Origin: Candidatus Latescibacterota bacterium
Lineage (GTDB): Bacteria > Blakebacterota > Blakebacteria > Blakebacterales > Blakebacteraceae
NCBI GenBank assembly: GCA_023135015.1
Contig: JAGLTZ010000327.1
Coordinates: 1 to 7,719 of the forward strand
DNA: 7,719 nt
Reading direction: 5' to 3'
Shown here: positions 5,822-7,719 of the stretch, piece after piece
How positions within the stretch are numbered: the first letter of the stretch is position 1
Layout of the letters: the number at the start of each line of letters is the position of its first letter
Program-made: the position numbers and the translations under genes
The notes under the pieces: generated by a model
Told to the model about the DNA's origin: nothing
Databases searched by the model: none
Seen by the model: the letters and a program-made list of their open reading frames with translations, nothing else

Positions 5822-6967
5822 ATGCGTACCAGCCCAGCATCTACTGAGAGAGTTCGTCGGCAGTATCTGCACTGGATCCTGACTGCATTCTGTGTATTTC
5901 TGCTGACCCTTTCCATCGGCCTGCCATCTTTTCAGATCGAAGGGAGAGTCGAGGCAGACTCTGTTCAGGAGCAGGTTTTCCCCGGTGAGTCGTGGGTGCG
6001 GATCCAGACACCTGAGTCAGTCGGCTACAGCAGTGAGGGGCTTAAAGAAGTCGAAGAATATGCTAAAACCCTGAACACCACCGGGCTGATGGTTGTCGTG
6101 GGGGGCAGAGTGCTCTTTGAGTATGGAGACATCGAGCAGCTGAGCTATCTGGCATCGGTGCGCAAGAGCATCCTTGCAATGCTGTATGGCAATTATGTGG
6201 CGGACGGCACAATCGATCTGAAAAAAACCCTGAGCGACCTTGAGATAACAGACCATGGGGGATTGCTTCCAATAGAAGTGGAAGCCACTGTCGAACATCT
6301 GATCACAGCGCGGTCGGGTATTTACCACCCTGCCTCAAACAGCGGGGACAATCTTGCGGATGCGCCTCCCAGGGGATCTCAGAAACCGGGCGAGTATTTC
6401 CTCTACAACAACTGGGATTTCAACGCTGCCGGGGCCGCATTCGAGATAATGACCGGCAGGAACATCTACGATGCCCTGGAGACCGACCTGGCGCAGCCTG
6501 TTAACATGCAGGACTTCGACCGCTCAAGGCACCGGAAATCAGGTAATCTGAACAGGTCGATGTACCCGGCGTATCATATGCACCTTTCCACTCGAGACAT
6601 GGCCCGTGTTGGATATCTGATGCTGCGCGAGGGCAATTGGGCGGGCCGGCAGATTATCCCTCGGGATTGGGCACACAAGATCGTGAGTGTGGTGACTCCT
6701 CTCGAAGAGATGAACCCTGAACGTATGCGAAATGATTCATTCGGCTATGGATACATGTGGTGGGTATGGGATGGTCCCGATGCTACGGGCCCGCTGAAGG
6801 GAGCATATACAGGTAAAGGTGCCTACGGGCAGTACATAACAGTGCTTCCTACACTTGATATGGTTATTGCCCACAAGACGGCCGTTCCTCCTCAAAGGAG
6901 AACAAACTGGGACCAGTATGAGGGCATTATCGAAAGGATAATCGCGGCACGCATTGAAGATAATTAG
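5822..6967 (+). CDS. Exported serine hydrolase, class C beta-lactamase/NylB-like
   Basis: This 381-residue protein has the penicillin-binding-protein/beta-lactamase fold. The active-site motifs are Ser112-Val-Arg-Lys115 (SxxK, in 'YLASVRKSI'), Tyr195-Asn-Asn197 (YxN, in 'FLYNNWDFNAAG') and a third-motif strand 'GKGAYGQYITVLP' around Lys332, which has KGA where classic beta-lactamases have KTG. Relatives include esterases, D-aminopeptidases and 6-aminohexanoate-dimer hydrolases, and the KGA/GQ pattern suits that hydrolase branch better than a resistance enzyme. The N-terminus has basic residues and a hydrophobic stretch at 16-34, acting as a signal peptide (possible cleavage after 'VEA', ~45) or a membrane anchor, so it acts outside the cytoplasm. 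AAGGAG lies five bases before the ATG. It diverges from vapBC and converges on the acyltransferase gene. Substrate unknown. Confidence 0.88.
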   Translation: MRTSPASTERVRRQYLHWILTAFCVFLLTLSIGLPSFQIEGRVEADSVQEQVFPGESWVRIQTPESVGYSSEGLKEVEEYAKTLNTTGLMVVVGGRVLFEYGDIEQLSYLASVRKSILAMLYGNYVADGTIDLKKTLSDLEITDHGGLLPIEVEATVEHLITARSGIYHPASNSGDNLADAPPRGSQKPGEYFLYNNWDFNAAGAAFEIMTGRNIYDALETDLAQPVNMQDFDRSRHRKSGNLNRSMYPAYHMHLSTRDMARVGYLMLREGNWAGRQIIPRDWAHKIVSVVTPLEEMNPERMRNDSFGYGYMWWVWDGPDATGPLKGAYTGKGAYGQYITVLPTLDMVIAHKTAVPPQRRTNWDQYEGIIERIIAARIEDN

Positions 6968-7013
6968 GTGCAATGAAGGAACGACATTACCGGGATCTCG
7001 ACTGACCGATTGA

Positions 7014-7039
7014 CTGACTGACATTGAGCATTCAGTCAG
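7014..7039. repeat. Hairpin with TGAC-repeat arm between converging genes
   Basis: CTGACTGA (7014-7021) and TCAGTCAG (7032-7039) form a perfect 8-bp stem with a 10-base loop. The left arm is part of a run of TGAC repeats starting near 7000. The right arm covers the acyltransferase stop codon (7036-7038). Neither strand has a T-tract after the stem, so it is not a textbook intrinsic terminator, but it sits where converging transcripts would end and could be a mRNA 3'-end structure. Confidence 0.5.
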
Positions 7040-7719
7040 ACTGTGGCGGCAGGGCGGGTCTCCAGGAAGTGGGCGATGCTGTTGGAGTAGTACTTCAGTA
7101 GGGGTATCTCCTCGCTTCGTGCTGCGAAGAGCCCATCCACTTCATCCACTATATGGCGGAGGGTAAGCATGCGCAGGCCTACTGTGATGGCGTAATCCTG
7201 GCTGGCGCGGGGGATGTAGATTCGGGCGCCGGCTCTCTCCAATTCACGCACCAGGCTATGGGCCTCGGCCTTGAGTTCTAGCTCGCTCAGCTGTTCACCG
7301 CTGCGTCTCAGGAATACCGTGGCGACGAGTGAAACCGGCGCCACAGGGATGACGCTTCCGATCTCCTCCATCAGACCGCGTCCCAGAACCTCGACTTCGG
7401 AGAACAGCTGTTCTCTATTGAGGGTGCGGAAATCGAGGCCGCGCTTGGCCAGGTGCTCCTTCGTCGAGACCGGCGCGCCGAAGTTGACGATGGCGTACCC
7501 GAGACGGTGCCAGCGTCGGCGCAGCACCAGACCCACATTGTGCAGGAGGAACTTGATAGTCGTGCCGAAGACGAACCAGCCGCTCTTCGGCTCGACCTCC
7601 GGCTGGGTTCTAAGAATGAGGCTGCGATCCTCTATCACCCGGTCGTAGTTGATGCCGACGGGGATGAACACCAGATCGCGGGTACCCTCAGGGTCGAATG
7701 ACTTAAGCATGTAGCCCAG
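7036..7719 (-). CDS. plsB: 3' part of a PlsB-like glycerol-3-phosphate acyltransferase
   Basis: The last 227 residues are visible; the reading frame is open at the right edge, so the in-frame Met near the edge is internal. PlsB makes 1-acyl-glycerol-3-phosphate, the first step of membrane phospholipid synthesis, at the inner membrane. The identifying feature is the glycerol-3-phosphate-binding motif 'VFIPVGINYDRVIED' close to the visible start. It is followed by 'SGWFVFG', an Arg-rich 'LRRRWHRLG', the strand 'YAIVNFGAPVS', then a helical region ending 'LLKYYSNSIAHFLE'. The catalytic HX4D motif would lie beyond the edge. Only about 6 residues follow the 'YYxNxIxH' segment, whereas E. coli PlsB continues for a long extra domain, so this looks like a shorter variant. 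It converges on the serine hydrolase gene, 68 bases apart. Family assignment is good; the symbol is tentative. Confidence 0.8.
   Translation of the reverse strand: MGYMLKSFDPEGTRDLVFIPVGINYDRVIEDRSLILRTQPEVEPKSGWFVFGTTIKFLLHNVGLVLRRRWHRLGYAIVNFGAPVSTKEHLAKRGLDFRTLNREQLFSEVEVLGRGLMEEIGSVIPVAPVSLVATVFLRRSGEQLSELELKAEAHSLVRELERAGARIYIPRASQDYAITVGLRMLTLRHIVDEVDGLFAARSEEIPLLKYYSNSIAHFLETRPAATV

Overview
The window comes from a diderm (Gram-negative-type) bacterium. Its central gene ends in an Omp85-type outer-membrane beta-barrel, three genes encode exported proteins, and the right edge holds a PlsB-type glycerol-3-phosphate acyltransferase. Most genes have a readable Shine-Dalgarno site and GC-rich coding sequence, which argues mildly against Bacteroidota. 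The phylum cannot be fixed from this stretch; an uncultured environmental lineage fits. No rRNA, tRNA, CRISPR array, transposase or replication origin was seen.

Left edge (1-783, + strand): the tail of an unidentified gene overlaps the start of a small class I SAM-dependent methyltransferase of the kind often found near surface-polysaccharide genes. Centre (925-4735, + strand): two exported proteins in tandem. The first is an uncharacterised secreted protein with a propeller-like beta architecture and its own -10 box. The second, the highlight, is a single 735-residue chain that joins a signal peptide, a complete endonuclease/exonuclease/phosphatase (EEP) catalytic domain and a C-terminal Omp85 barrel, with no room for a POTRA domain. 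It resembles in layout the patatin-Omp85 (type Vd) proteins, but with a metal-dependent phosphodiesterase or phosphatase as the passenger.

Right half: a minus-strand VapBC toxin-antitoxin pair (4802-5513) converges on the barrel gene. Its promoter carries a consensus -10 box next to a perfect 9-bp tandem repeat that is a likely antitoxin operator. After an AT-richer 308-bp spacer comes a plus-strand exported serine hydrolase of the class C beta-lactamase/NylB fold (5822-6967). Converging on it from the right edge is the 3' part of a PlsB-like acyltransferase, which appears to stop without the long C-terminal extension of E. coli PlsB.

The genes do not form one obvious pathway. The common thread is the cell envelope: membrane lipid synthesis (PlsB), an outer-membrane-anchored EEP enzyme, exported hydrolase and propeller-like proteins, and a possible polysaccharide-type methyltransferase. 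The toxin-antitoxin pair looks like an independent insertion between them.
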